Shown here piece by piece: positions 16,478 through 24,758 of a DNA stretch of 64,000 nt. Source of the stretch: Saprospiraceae bacterium (lineage in GTDB: Bacteria; Bacteroidota; Bacteroidia; Chitinophagales; Saprospiraceae); contig JADKAA010000029.1 in the NCBI GenBank assembly GCA_016715465.1, positions 248,001 through 312,000 on the forward strand, given 5' to 3'. Position numbers and translations under genes: made by a program. The first letter of the stretch is position 1, and each line of letters opens with the position of its first letter. Under the pieces are notes generated by a model, which was not told the origin of the DNA, did no database searches, and worked only from the letters and a program-made list of their open reading frames with translations.

Positions 16478-17101
16478 ATGTTTATAGCTATTTTTGCTTC
16501 CCTTGTATCTGTGGTAAATCCCCTTGGAGCGGTACCATTATTTTTGGCATTAAGTAAAGACTATACCGAAAAGGAAAGAAACCACACTGCCCTGCAGACG
16601 AGTGTCTATTTTACGCTCATTCTTTTGGCTTTTTTCCTTGCCGGCAGCTTGATTTTAGGTTTTTTTGGCATAAATGTGAACGCCATGAGGGCAGCTGGCG
16701 GTTTAATCATCCTGGCTTCAGGGTACAGCCTGCTTAGTGGAAAATTTGAACAACATAAGGCTGTTGACCAGAAAGTAAAACAGGAGGCAATGCATAAAAG
16801 TGACATTTCCTTCTCTCCAATGGCCATGCCAATGCTATCGGGGCCTGGATCGATCTCATTGCTGATAGGCTATTATACTACTTATGCTGATTGGTGGTTG
16901 AGGGCCGGCATTATGGGTGTCATTGTATTTAGTGGCTTTACCGTGTACCTTACATTGAGGTCTTCTCCTTTGCTGAGCAAATTCCTGGGGGAAGGAGGAC
17001 TGAAAGCCGTGTCCAGAATCATGGGATTTATCGTCATGTCCATTGGTGTGCAATACATCATCAATGGAGGTGTCGCCCTTTTTAGAAATGCTATGCTTTA
17101 A
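16478..17101 (+). CDS. MarC-family inner-membrane protein
   Basis: The 207-residue protein has six hydrophobic segments and the MarC/UPF0056 signature VVNPLGAVPLFLAL at the N-terminus, followed by MAMPMLSGPGSISLLI at the fourth helix. Members are inner-membrane proteins with poorly known function, once linked to multiple antibiotic resistance and since to amino-acid export in some species. It converges on cytidine deaminase with five bases between stops. Confidence 0.8.
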   Translation: MFIAIFASLVSVVNPLGAVPLFLALSKDYTEKERNHTALQTSVYFTLILLAFFLAGSLILGFFGINVNAMRAAGGLIILASGYSLLSGKFEQHKAVDQKVKQEAMHKSDISFSPMAMPMLSGPGSISLLIGYYTTYADWWLRAGIMGVIVFSGFTVYLTLRSSPLLSKFLGEGGLKAVSRIMGFIVMSIGVQYIINGGVALFRNAML

Positions 17102-17106
17102 GAAAT

Positions 17107-17592
17107 TCAGTCCAGCAGGAAACTTTCATCAAAACCAAATGGTAATAGTTGTGACCCATTTTCAGAAATGTACACATCCCCGTCTTCGGTTCTGAAGTAC
17201 AGGGCTATAGAGTGTTTATTGCGTCTTTCATATTCATGTATGACCTGTCGACAAGCGCCGCATGGAAAAACTGGCCTGTTTAATCCTTTTTTAGTGCCCC
17301 TTGCTGTGATCGCCAGTGCTTTTATACGCACACCCGGGTCTGAAATTGTAGCATGGTATAATGCAACACGTTCTCCGCACATGCATAAGGGATAGGATGC
17401 ATTTTCCTGATTGCATCCTCCGTGAATGTTTCCATTTTCCATCAATACTGCTGCACCAACGAAAAAATGAGAGTAGGGGGCATAAGCCATATCCATTTGC
17501 CTGACAGCCTCAGCCAACATGCTTTTTTCATGAGGATCCAACTCACTTTCGTGAATTTTGGCGAGCTCGGCAGAAAATGCAATCTTTTCCAT
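17107..17592 (-). CDS. cdd: Cytidine deaminase
   Basis: This 161-residue enzyme deaminates cytidine and deoxycytidine to uridines in pyrimidine salvage. The zinc site is complete: CMCGERVAL gives one Cys ligand plus the catalytic Glu, and FPCGACRQV gives two more cysteines; the substrate motif GGCNQENASYP precedes them. Length and layout match the homotetrameric class. Confidence 0.9.
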   Translation of the reverse strand: MEKIAFSAELAKIHESELDPHEKSMLAEAVRQMDMAYAPYSHFFVGAAVLMENGNIHGGCNQENASYPLCMCGERVALYHATISDPGVRIKALAITARGTKKGLNRPVFPCGACRQVIHEYERRNKHSIALYFRTEDGDVYISENGSQLLPFGFDESFLLD

Positions 17593-17672
17593 CTCTTATA
17601 CTGTTTTACTTTAATACCACAATGCTGTGACTATCAAAGCAAAAATTGAACCAAAACCCAAAATACGGGAAT

Positions 17673-17696
17673 AAAAAAAGCCCACTTACGTGAGCT
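17673..17696 (-). terminator. Terminator downstream of tRNA-Leu
   Basis: On the minus strand AGCTCAC-GTAA-GTGGGCT (17679-17696, seven pairs with one mismatch) is followed by six or seven T (17673-17678). It lies nine bases after the 3' end of the tRNA gene. Confidence 0.7.
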
Positions 17697-17704
17697 ATAA
17701 AGAG

Positions 17705-17788
17705 TACCGAAGGCGGGACTCGAACCCGCACACTATTGCTAGCACTGGATTTTGAGTCCAGCGTGTCTACCAATTCCACCACTTCGGC
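17705..17788 (-). tRNA. tRNA-Leu (anticodon CAA)
   Basis: The minus strand folds into an 84-base tRNA with a long variable arm. The acceptor GCCGAAG pairs with CTTCGGT, the anticodon stem CTGGA/TCCAG encloses loop CTCAAAA with anticodon CAA (reads UUG), and the T arm has GGTTCGAGTCC. The D-arm GTGGAATTGGTAGAC is typical of tRNA-Leu. CCA is not encoded. Confidence 0.95.
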
Positions 17789-17854
17789 AATTTAAATTGG
17801 AAGTGCAAAAGTAAATATTTAAATTGTTTTTATCAGATTTTTGGCCGTGTAAAT

Positions 17855-17885
17855 AAAAAAAAAGACCCGCTGTAAAAGCAGGTCT
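17855..17885 (-). terminator. Terminator of the outer-membrane barrel gene
   Basis: The minus strand has AGACCTGCT-TTTAC-AGCGGGTCT (17863-17885; nine pairs, one mismatched) followed by eight or nine T (17855-17862), 25 bases after the stop codon of the gene at 17910. Confidence 0.8.
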
Positions 17886-17909
17886 AATATTCAGTTAATT
17901 ATCAGTGAT

Positions 17910-18617
17910 TTAAAACATGATAAACTTAGATCTTGCTCCACACTGGGCTCTGCCAAAATAACCAATTCCCCAATTCAATTCAAAGACTAGTCCTGCAAAA
18001 TATGGATTGGTTGTTTCTCTTCCGGCAAGACCTGCAGGAATAGGGTGGTTGTTTACATCTGTTTTCACGATATCGGTAAAACCATATTCAAACCTCAAAC
18101 CCAGGATGCCGCTAAAACTACCATCATTTCCCATAATATTGGCACCAAAACCCAACACTCCTGCAAAGTTGGTATTGTTGAACGATTCCTTCACATCTGC
18201 ACGCTGATTACCGGTAATCTTATCCATTTTCTGAAGTAAAGATACTTTTGGACCCAATTCAAAGTAGCCCAGATTTTTGGCATTTCTGTACAACGCGTAT
18301 ATATCCGCGGCCTTCCATTCATAGGAATAACCTGATTCTCCTGTATTGGTCACTTCTATATCCTGTCTGCTCTTATTGTAAAATGCTTCAAGTGAAAGAC
18401 CATTATACTGCCAATTGATACCTAGCTTACCCCCATATCCAAAACCTGAAGTAAGGCCAAGCTCATGATTGTAGCCCGTGGCATTCTCTACCGCTTTGCT
18501 ATAAAATCCAGAGGCCCCGTATTGTGCCTTCAAACCTGCATCAAACCATACGATTTGCTTTTGTGCATGAAGTTGGATGGCCATGAACGCAAGCAAAATG
18601 AATAATAATTTCCTCAT
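17910..18617 (-). CDS. Outer-membrane beta-barrel protein
   Basis: The 235-residue protein has a clear signal peptide (MRKLLFILLAFMAIQLHAQ). The mature part has about eight amphipathic strands rich in Gly, Tyr and Phe, such as GYGGKLGINWQYNGLSLEAFY and GILGLRFEYGFTDIV, as in small OmpA/OmpX-type barrels. Unusually for such barrels the C-terminus has Cys in RAQCGARSK. Function is unknown. It has its own promoter box and terminator, so it is a single-gene transcript. Confidence 0.65.
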   Translation of the reverse strand: MRKLLFILLAFMAIQLHAQKQIVWFDAGLKAQYGASGFYSKAVENATGYNHELGLTSGFGYGGKLGINWQYNGLSLEAFYNKSRQDIEVTNTGESGYSYEWKAADIYALYRNAKNLGYFELGPKVSLLQKMDKITGNQRADVKESFNNTNFAGVLGFGANIMGNDGSFSGILGLRFEYGFTDIVKTDVNNHPIPAGLAGRETTNPYFAGLVFELNWGIGYFGRAQCGARSKFIMF

Positions 18618-18645
18618 GTTATTTAGTTGTTATTTTGTTGTGATG

Positions 18646-18653
18646 CAAATATA
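18646..18653 (-). promoter_or_regulatory. -7 promoter box of the outer-membrane barrel gene
   Basis: Minus-strand TATATTTG matches the TAnnTTTG consensus and lies 28 bases before the start codon at 18617. No well-spaced TTG -33 element is evident. Confidence 0.4.
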
Positions 18654-18684
18654 TGTCAACTTTTTGTAACCTATGGTTTCTATT

Positions 18685-20313
18685 TCAGGAATTTAAGAAA
18701 GGATACCGATAATCCGCTGGCGGTACAAAGGTTTCTTTGATGGTGCGCGGTGAAAGCCACCTGTAAAGATTTAGGACAGAACCTGCTTTATCATTGGTAC
18801 CGGAAGCCCTGGCGCCACCGAATGGTTGCTGACCTACCACCGCACCTGTAGGCTTATCGTTAATGTAGAAATTACCTGCTGCATTTCTTAAGGCCGTTAT
18901 GGCCTCAATGGTTGCATACCGGTCATTGGAAAATATACTGCCGGTAAGGGCATATGGCGATGTCTGATCCAACAAACTGAGGGTTTCGGAGTATTTTTTG
19001 TCCTCATACACAAAAATGGTAAGCACAGGACCAAACAACTCTTCACACATGGTTACATAATTGGCATCTGTAGTTAGGATTACTGTCGGCTCAATGAAAA
19101 ATCCTTTTTTCTTGCTATGCTTTCCTCCCACAATTATTTTTGCGCTTTTATCTATTTTGGCCCTTTCAATGAAACCGGTGATCTTGTCATATGCCTTTTC
19201 GTCAATGACCGCATTTATAAAATTACCAAAGTCTTCCGGACTTCCCATTTTGAAAGACTTAACGTCTTCGACCAGATGTTTTTCTACTTTTTTCCATAAA
19301 GACGAAGGAATGTATGCCCTTGAGGCCGCACTGCACTTTTGTCCCTGAAATTCAAAAGCACCTCTGGCAAGGGCAGTGGCTACCTGACGGGCATCGGCAC
19401 TTGAGTGAACCATCACAAAGTCCTTACCCCCAGTCTCCCCAACTATCCTGGGGTAGCCTTTGTATTTCGAAATGTTGTTTCCTATTTGCTGCCACAATTT
19501 TTGAAAGACGCCTGTGCTTCCTGTAAAATGAATGCCTGCAAAATCCGGATGATTAAATATTACACTTCCCGCAGTTGGTCCATCCACATAAACCAGGTTG
19601 ATCACCCCGGCAGGAAGTCCTGCTTCCATCAGAATTTCCATGATGAGTTGCGCTGAATATATTTGTGTCTCCGCGGGTTTCCATACTACCGTATTGCCCA
19701 TTAATGCGGGAGCTCCGGGCAGGTTTCCGGCAATGGAGGTGAAATTAAACGGTGTAAGTGCAAATACAAAACCTTCCAGGGGTCTATACTCCAGCCTGTT
19801 CCATATACCAGCTGCACTTTCTGGCTGTATGGCATATATTTCAGTCATGTATTGCACATTAAACCTGAAAAAGTCTGCCAGCTCACACACACAGTCAATC
19901 TCTGCCTGATAGACATTCTTAGACTGTCCCATCATCGTGGCTGCATTCATTCTCGCTCTATACGGTCCGGCAATCAAATCCGCCGCCCTCAGAAATATTG
20001 AAGCCCGATCCTGCCAGGGCATTTCAGCCCAATGCACCCGTGCCTTCAGTGCTTCATTAATGGCCAATTCTACGTGTGATTTATCGCCTGCATAATAATG
20101 CGCTATTACTCTTGCTCGGTCATGCGGGGCATGAATATTTACCTTTTTCTTTGACTTTACCCTCTGCCCTCCAATATACATTGGAATATCGGCGACCCTG
20201 GTTTTGAGATGTTTATAAGCATCCTGCACCTCTTTTCTTTCTTTTGATCCCGGCGCATATTGCAAAACAGGTTCGTTTTTAGCTATCGGTACTTTAAATA
20301 TTGCATTTGACAT
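18685..20313 (-). CDS. 1-Pyrroline-5-carboxylate (L-glutamate gamma-semialdehyde) dehydrogenase
   Basis: This 542-residue aldehyde dehydrogenase oxidises glutamate semialdehyde to glutamate in proline breakdown, using NAD. The catalytic Cys is in GQKCSAASRAYIP, the general-base Glu in GETGGKDFVMVH, and the NAD fold region includes FTGSTGVFQK. Length and the N-terminal extension match the stand-alone P5C dehydrogenase group (TIGR01236 type). Proline dehydrogenase is not in the window. Confidence 0.9.
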   Translation of the reverse strand: MSNAIFKVPIAKNEPVLQYAPGSKERKEVQDAYKHLKTRVADIPMYIGGQRVKSKKKVNIHAPHDRARVIAHYYAGDKSHVELAINEALKARVHWAEMPWQDRASIFLRAADLIAGPYRARMNAATMMGQSKNVYQAEIDCVCELADFFRFNVQYMTEIYAIQPESAAGIWNRLEYRPLEGFVFALTPFNFTSIAGNLPGAPALMGNTVVWKPAETQIYSAQLIMEILMEAGLPAGVINLVYVDGPTAGSVIFNHPDFAGIHFTGSTGVFQKLWQQIGNNISKYKGYPRIVGETGGKDFVMVHSSADARQVATALARGAFEFQGQKCSAASRAYIPSSLWKKVEKHLVEDVKSFKMGSPEDFGNFINAVIDEKAYDKITGFIERAKIDKSAKIIVGGKHSKKKGFFIEPTVILTTDANYVTMCEELFGPVLTIFVYEDKKYSETLSLLDQTSPYALTGSIFSNDRYATIEAITALRNAAGNFYINDKPTGAVVGQQPFGGARASGTNDKAGSVLNLYRWLSPRTIKETFVPPADYRYPFLNS

Positions 20314-20375
20314 GTATGGTAGTTTTTGATTAGGCTTAAAACATTTTCATTGGTAAAATTGTCAATTCGTAATGG

Positions 20376-21290
20376 TCACTGCATTTTTCCCCGCTTAACA
20401 AGATAAGTCTGTAAAACCTGATTAAAGCCCTCATTGATATCTGTTTCCACAAACTCAATTTTGTACTGCAGGCATTTCATTTTTAATTGATCCGTGTATG
20501 CCTTTACCTTGCTTGTATAAAAGGACTTAATCTCATTGCTTTGAAGTTTTACCTTGTCTCCGCTCTCAAGGTCAATAAATTCATAAGGCCTGTTTTCAAA
20601 TTCAAATTCAAGTTCATGAGCTTTATCGGTAACGTGAAAAACTATGACCTCATGCTTGGCATATTTGAGGTGTTGCAGGGCAGAAAACAGCTGATCCATA
20701 TCCTCTCCGTTATCAAACATATCACTAAAAATAATGACCATTGACCGTTTGTGAATGGCATCTGCAATTTGATGAAGGGCATCGGCTGCGGCAGTGGTTT
20801 TCTGCTCTTGTTCATCGCTGATTAACCTCTCGAGGTAGGTAAGCAGCAACTGATAATGGGTAGTCGATGATTTACACCCCGTGTGCGCTATAAGCTGATG
20901 ATCAAACATGCTTAACCCAAAAGAATCGCGCTGTTTTTTGAGCAGGTTCATGATGCAGGCGGCCGCTACGGCAGAAAACTGCAATTTATTGAGCTTGCCT
21001 TTTACCTCAGGGTAATACATTGAAGAAGAAGTATCCATGATGATCTGACATCGCAAATTTGTCTCTTCTTCATATTTTTTAATGAACATTTTATCACTGC
21101 GGGCATAAACTTTCCAGTCTATATCCTTCGTGGCCTCTCCTGGATTGTATAATCTATGTTCTGCAAATTCAACAGAAAAGCCGTGAAAGGGACTCTTGTG
21201 CAGTCCGATGATAAAGCCCTCTACTACCTGCTTTGCAAGTAACTCCAGGTTTTCAAGCTGTTTAACATCAAACTGTTCAAAAAATTTCAT
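20376..21290 (-). CDS. DUF58-domain protein
   Basis: The 304-residue soluble protein carries the DUF58 core: RLYNPGEATKDIDWKVYARSD followed by the vWA-like metal site DTSSSMYY. Bacteroidota usually encode DUF58 beside a MoxR ATPase and membrane vWA proteins; none of these are here, so it is either a stray member or its partners lie elsewhere. Minus-strand TATTTTTG at 21316-21323 may be its -7 box. Confidence 0.8.
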   Translation of the reverse strand: MKFFEQFDVKQLENLELLAKQVVEGFIIGLHKSPFHGFSVEFAEHRLYNPGEATKDIDWKVYARSDKMFIKKYEEETNLRCQIIMDTSSSMYYPEVKGKLNKLQFSAVAAACIMNLLKKQRDSFGLSMFDHQLIAHTGCKSSTTHYQLLLTYLERLISDEQEQKTTAAADALHQIADAIHKRSMVIIFSDMFDNGEDMDQLFSALQHLKYAKHEVIVFHVTDKAHELEFEFENRPYEFIDLESGDKVKLQSNEIKSFYTSKVKAYTDQLKMKCLQYKIEFVETDINEGFNQVLQTYLVKRGKMQ

Positions 21291-21469
21291 CCCGACTTAT
21301 TTCACTGCAAATTAACAAAAATAAATTCATAAAAGGCGGGCATTCACCATATCCAACCACAGAAATTAAACGGAAAAGCCATGAAATTTGTTCTGTTGAA
21401 TTTTCATCAATGACGATTTTTAATTACCATAACCAGGGCAACACAACCTCATTTTACAGGCTTATCAAC

Positions 21470-23263
21470 CTATATTTTGATAAACCTTTGACGGCTTACC
21501 TGACTTTCGAATCGTATTTCTATAAAATAGGATCCGGGAGGAAGCTGAGCACCCAATAATTCTCCGTGGCGGGCATGTATCTCCTGAACCAGTTTACCTT
21601 GTCCGTCCATGATCAGGACTTCTATTTCTGATCCATCAGTCCCAATGGTCCTGAAACCTGCATTGGATAGGGTAGGATAGATTTTACAAAAATCAACCTG
21701 ATCTTCCTCTACTGCATTTACGTCCTCCTTAAAGCCAATTTTATTCAAAGCGACAGATATCTCCGGGTTTGACATAAATAATTTCCATAAAAGTCCTGTT
21801 CGGTGGTTTTGGATCATGCCCACAATGGGTCCCTGATCTATGGCCAAATAAGACGTGGCATACCAGTTTTTAGACGGATTAAAGGCATCGAAAAAGCCAT
21901 TTTTGCCCCACAACTTATAGCCTTCCACGAAGTAGAAGTAGCGAAGTGCATCCATACTTTCCTTTGGTGTATATGGCATCGAAGAGAGTGCTGCGGTCGG
22001 ACTAATGGTGCCATTGTCACGACCTGCTCCCGGCTCATGTGCCAAATAACCACCCGGATCATCACTTGCTGTCAGACCCCAACATTCAGAGGAATAGCTT
22101 TTGTGCTTCAATGGGTTGGCCACACAATATGCCCTGTTTATCAGGGTGTGATTGGTATTTTGGGTGAAATAGTTGCAAAACTCGTCTTTGAGGTTTCGCG
22201 CATCAAAACCAAGATGGGAATAGTGGGCAAAGAACAATGGTCCGCCATATGCGGGACCGACAGGAAGTTTAATACCGTAATAATTTAGTCCATTTCGATA
22301 ACTTCCTCCAGCCCAACCTGTCTTCCAGTAAACGGAAGGTACCGGATGTGACGGAGAGGCTATTGCCAATAGATATACCATCATAGCCTCATTATGCCCC
22401 CTTATTTGGTGATTAATTTTCCATTCATGCTGCGGAGACCAGTGCCAATATAGCACACCCCCATTGTTTTTCGAATAAAAATCCCACTCCACTGCTTCCC
22501 AAAGTCCCGTAACGACCTTTCTCAGGGCTTTTTCGGAAGCATCATCGCCATCAAAAAATGCCCTTGCACATAACAAACCTTCCATTAAAAAAGCAGTTTC
22601 TACAAGATCTCCACCATTATCATACGTACTGAATGGAAAAACATCACCGTTTTTCCCGTTTATCCAGTGTGGAAAAACACCATGAAATTTATCAGCAAAC
22701 TGTAGAAAACTCACAATTTTTAATAACCGGTCCAATCCTTCTTTTCTGGTAATATATTCATTTTCAACGGCGGACAATATAGCCATGATGCCAAAACCAG
22801 TGCCCCCGGTGGTAACAATATCTCCGCTGGTGTTTCTTTCCCTTGCCATGCCGGAAATAGGATGGGCGTCCTCCCAGAAATAGCGAAATGTTTGTCTCTG
22901 TACCATATCCATTAACTCTTCGTCACTCATTTCCAATTCGAAAATCTGAATGGTGTCCGAATAAGCCAGGGGTTGATTGAGCCCATTTAATGCTTCCACA
23001 TAGATGCGGTAATTTTCAAGGGTCGCCGCATCTGTAAAAACCAACTGAAATTGATTTGGCGTTTTGGTGACTTCCACAAAAGGGCCGGTGGAACTGGCTT
23101 TCCATATTCTGAAAAATTCCACGTTTGATTGACTGAAATTCCATGAAATTTCACTGTGTCGTTGATATCCCTGGTAAGACAGTTTAAATGAGGCTTGTGA
23201 AAACCCAGACTCTATGGCAAGAACCATAAAGCTGCAAATCCATAATTTTAAGCTGAATTTCAT
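21470..23263 (-). CDS. Secreted GH144/glucoamylase-like glycoside hydrolase with T9SS sorting domain
   Basis: The 597-residue protein has a signal peptide, a short beta-sandwich-like N-terminal part, then from about residue 115 the PF10091 'glucoamylase' alpha-barrel: TFRYFWEDAHP, TGGTGFGIMAIL, GGDLVETAFLMEGLL, and further on ECWGLTASDDPGGY and GRDNGTISPTAALSSMPY. The last 80 residues form a type IX secretion sorting domain ending in RQRFIKI. Characterised members of this fold include GH144 endo-beta-1,2-glucanases, so a beta-1,2-glucan or similar target is plausible; family assignment needs a search. It starts directly after the susD stop with no gap. Confidence 0.8.
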   Translation of the reverse strand: MKFSLKLWICSFMVLAIESGFSQASFKLSYQGYQRHSEISWNFSQSNVEFFRIWKASSTGPFVEVTKTPNQFQLVFTDAATLENYRIYVEALNGLNQPLAYSDTIQIFELEMSDEELMDMVQRQTFRYFWEDAHPISGMARERNTSGDIVTTGGTGFGIMAILSAVENEYITRKEGLDRLLKIVSFLQFADKFHGVFPHWINGKNGDVFPFSTYDNGGDLVETAFLMEGLLCARAFFDGDDASEKALRKVVTGLWEAVEWDFYSKNNGGVLYWHWSPQHEWKINHQIRGHNEAMMVYLLAIASPSHPVPSVYWKTGWAGGSYRNGLNYYGIKLPVGPAYGGPLFFAHYSHLGFDARNLKDEFCNYFTQNTNHTLINRAYCVANPLKHKSYSSECWGLTASDDPGGYLAHEPGAGRDNGTISPTAALSSMPYTPKESMDALRYFYFVEGYKLWGKNGFFDAFNPSKNWYATSYLAIDQGPIVGMIQNHRTGLLWKLFMSNPEISVALNKIGFKEDVNAVEEDQVDFCKIYPTLSNAGFRTIGTDGSEIEVLIMDGQGKLVQEIHARHGELLGAQLPPGSYFIEIRFESQVSRQRFIKI

Positions 23264-24754
23264 CTACCAACTTCTGTTTTGAATGAGCACGCCATCTGCC
23301 AGGTCAATTTCTGTCTGTGGCAGTGGAAATAGTTCGTGTTTACCATCTATAAAATTTTTCCCGTGGGTTCGCATTACTTCTCCAGCCATTCCCCACCGCA
23401 AAAGGTCAAACCATCTATGTTGTTCCATGGCGAGTTCGACTCTTCTCTCTTTCCTGATTTTATCCCTCAACGTGTTCTGATCTGCAACGGCAATGTCGGG
23501 TAAGATAAAATTATTAGTCCCCCTGGCTCTCTTCCTGACGATATTAACCAATGAAACAGCGGCAGAAGCATTACCCGTTTCATTATGAGCCTCAGCAGCC
23601 AGTAAAAGTATATCTGCGTATCGCAGCAACCTTAGGTTGCCCGGACCATTATCCTGAAGGCCGGCATGTTTTGGAACCCAGGCCTTCTGATTGTATCTTT
23701 CATTCAGGATGTCCGGATTATCCTCAACCTTTGTTGATCCATCAGGCAGGACCTCCCCAACATAGATCACTGTAGCCTGCCTTCTGGGGTCACCTGGTTC
23801 ATAGGATGCGACCAGATTATCGCTGGGACGGTTAAAGCCCCAGCCGAGGTTTGGAATGCCCCTAACCCCTTGCACCATATTATAAGGCGAGGCACCCGGT
23901 CCGGCCACAGCTCCCTGCAATGCCACCGCTGAAATCTCAAAAATACTTTCAACATTCTGTTCGCCCTTACCTGTAAAAATATCTGCATAGGAAGGTATTA
24001 ATCCATACTCATTGCTCTGAATGATGTTTTCACATTCTAGTACTGCTTTTGCGTATTCGTGCCTGGCCATATACACTTTAGCTAAAATTCCTCTGGCAGC
24101 ACCCTTGGTTACCCTGCCCAGGTCTTCTCCCCTATATTTAGATTTTTCAGGCAATGCAGCAATGGCATCCATCAAATCCTTTTCTATGAATGCATATACT
24201 TCACTCAGTGGCTTTCTCTCTTGGGTGAAATAGGCATTTTCCTCAAGAATAGTGCTGATAAGCGGTATTTCGCCAAACCACTGTGCGAGCCTGAAATAAC
24301 AAAAGCCCCTGAGAAACTTCGCTTCTCCGATCAACCTTGTCTTTAAGCCTTCATCCATATCGATGCCTGGCACGTTTTCAATGGCCAAATTTGCACGGAA
24401 GATTGCCTGGTAATGCCCCTTCCACATGGAAGAATACATACTGTTTGTGGCATCTGATTGAAAATCATCCACATCCGCCAGATATTGGGCATCATTGGGT
24501 GTGCTGCCTTTATCCGCATCATCGCTGATGATGTCCGTCGCACCCAGATAAGGCAAACCTGTAAAATCCCATGACCGGAAGATGTTATAGATGGCATTTA
24601 CCGATTGTACCGCATGATCTTCATTTTCAAAAAAGGTGTCATAAGTGAGCTGCCCTTTAGGTTTCCTGTCTAAAAAATCTTGTGAACAGGCACTTAGGAA
24701 AAATACAAACAACAGCAAACTGAATTTTACTTTAATAGGATTGTTCTTTGTCAT
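23264..24754 (-). CDS. susD: SusD/RagB-family outer-membrane glycan-binding lipoprotein
   Basis: The 496-residue protein has a lipoprotein signal (LLLFVFFLSACSQDFLDRKP, lipid on Cys22) and a SusD fold: TPR-like helices, with KERRVELAMEQHRWFDLLRWG and final HELFPLPQTEIDL. It binds oligosaccharide at the cell surface and caps the SusC barrel. It sits four bases after susC. Its partner enzymes here suggest a glucan ligand. Confidence 0.9.
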   Translation of the reverse strand: MTKNNPIKVKFSLLLFVFFLSACSQDFLDRKPKGQLTYDTFFENEDHAVQSVNAIYNIFRSWDFTGLPYLGATDIISDDADKGSTPNDAQYLADVDDFQSDATNSMYSSMWKGHYQAIFRANLAIENVPGIDMDEGLKTRLIGEAKFLRGFCYFRLAQWFGEIPLISTILEENAYFTQERKPLSEVYAFIEKDLMDAIAALPEKSKYRGEDLGRVTKGAARGILAKVYMARHEYAKAVLECENIIQSNEYGLIPSYADIFTGKGEQNVESIFEISAVALQGAVAGPGASPYNMVQGVRGIPNLGWGFNRPSDNLVASYEPGDPRRQATVIYVGEVLPDGSTKVEDNPDILNERYNQKAWVPKHAGLQDNGPGNLRLLRYADILLLAAEAHNETGNASAAVSLVNIVRKRARGTNNFILPDIAVADQNTLRDKIRKERRVELAMEQHRWFDLLRWGMAGEVMRTHGKNFIDGKHELFPLPQTEIDLADGVLIQNRSW

Positions 24755-24758
24755 GGTC

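Noticed and set aside
21803..22288. 161-codon + strand open frame inside the GH144-like gene
   Set aside because: Antisense shadow of a well-conserved hydrolase.
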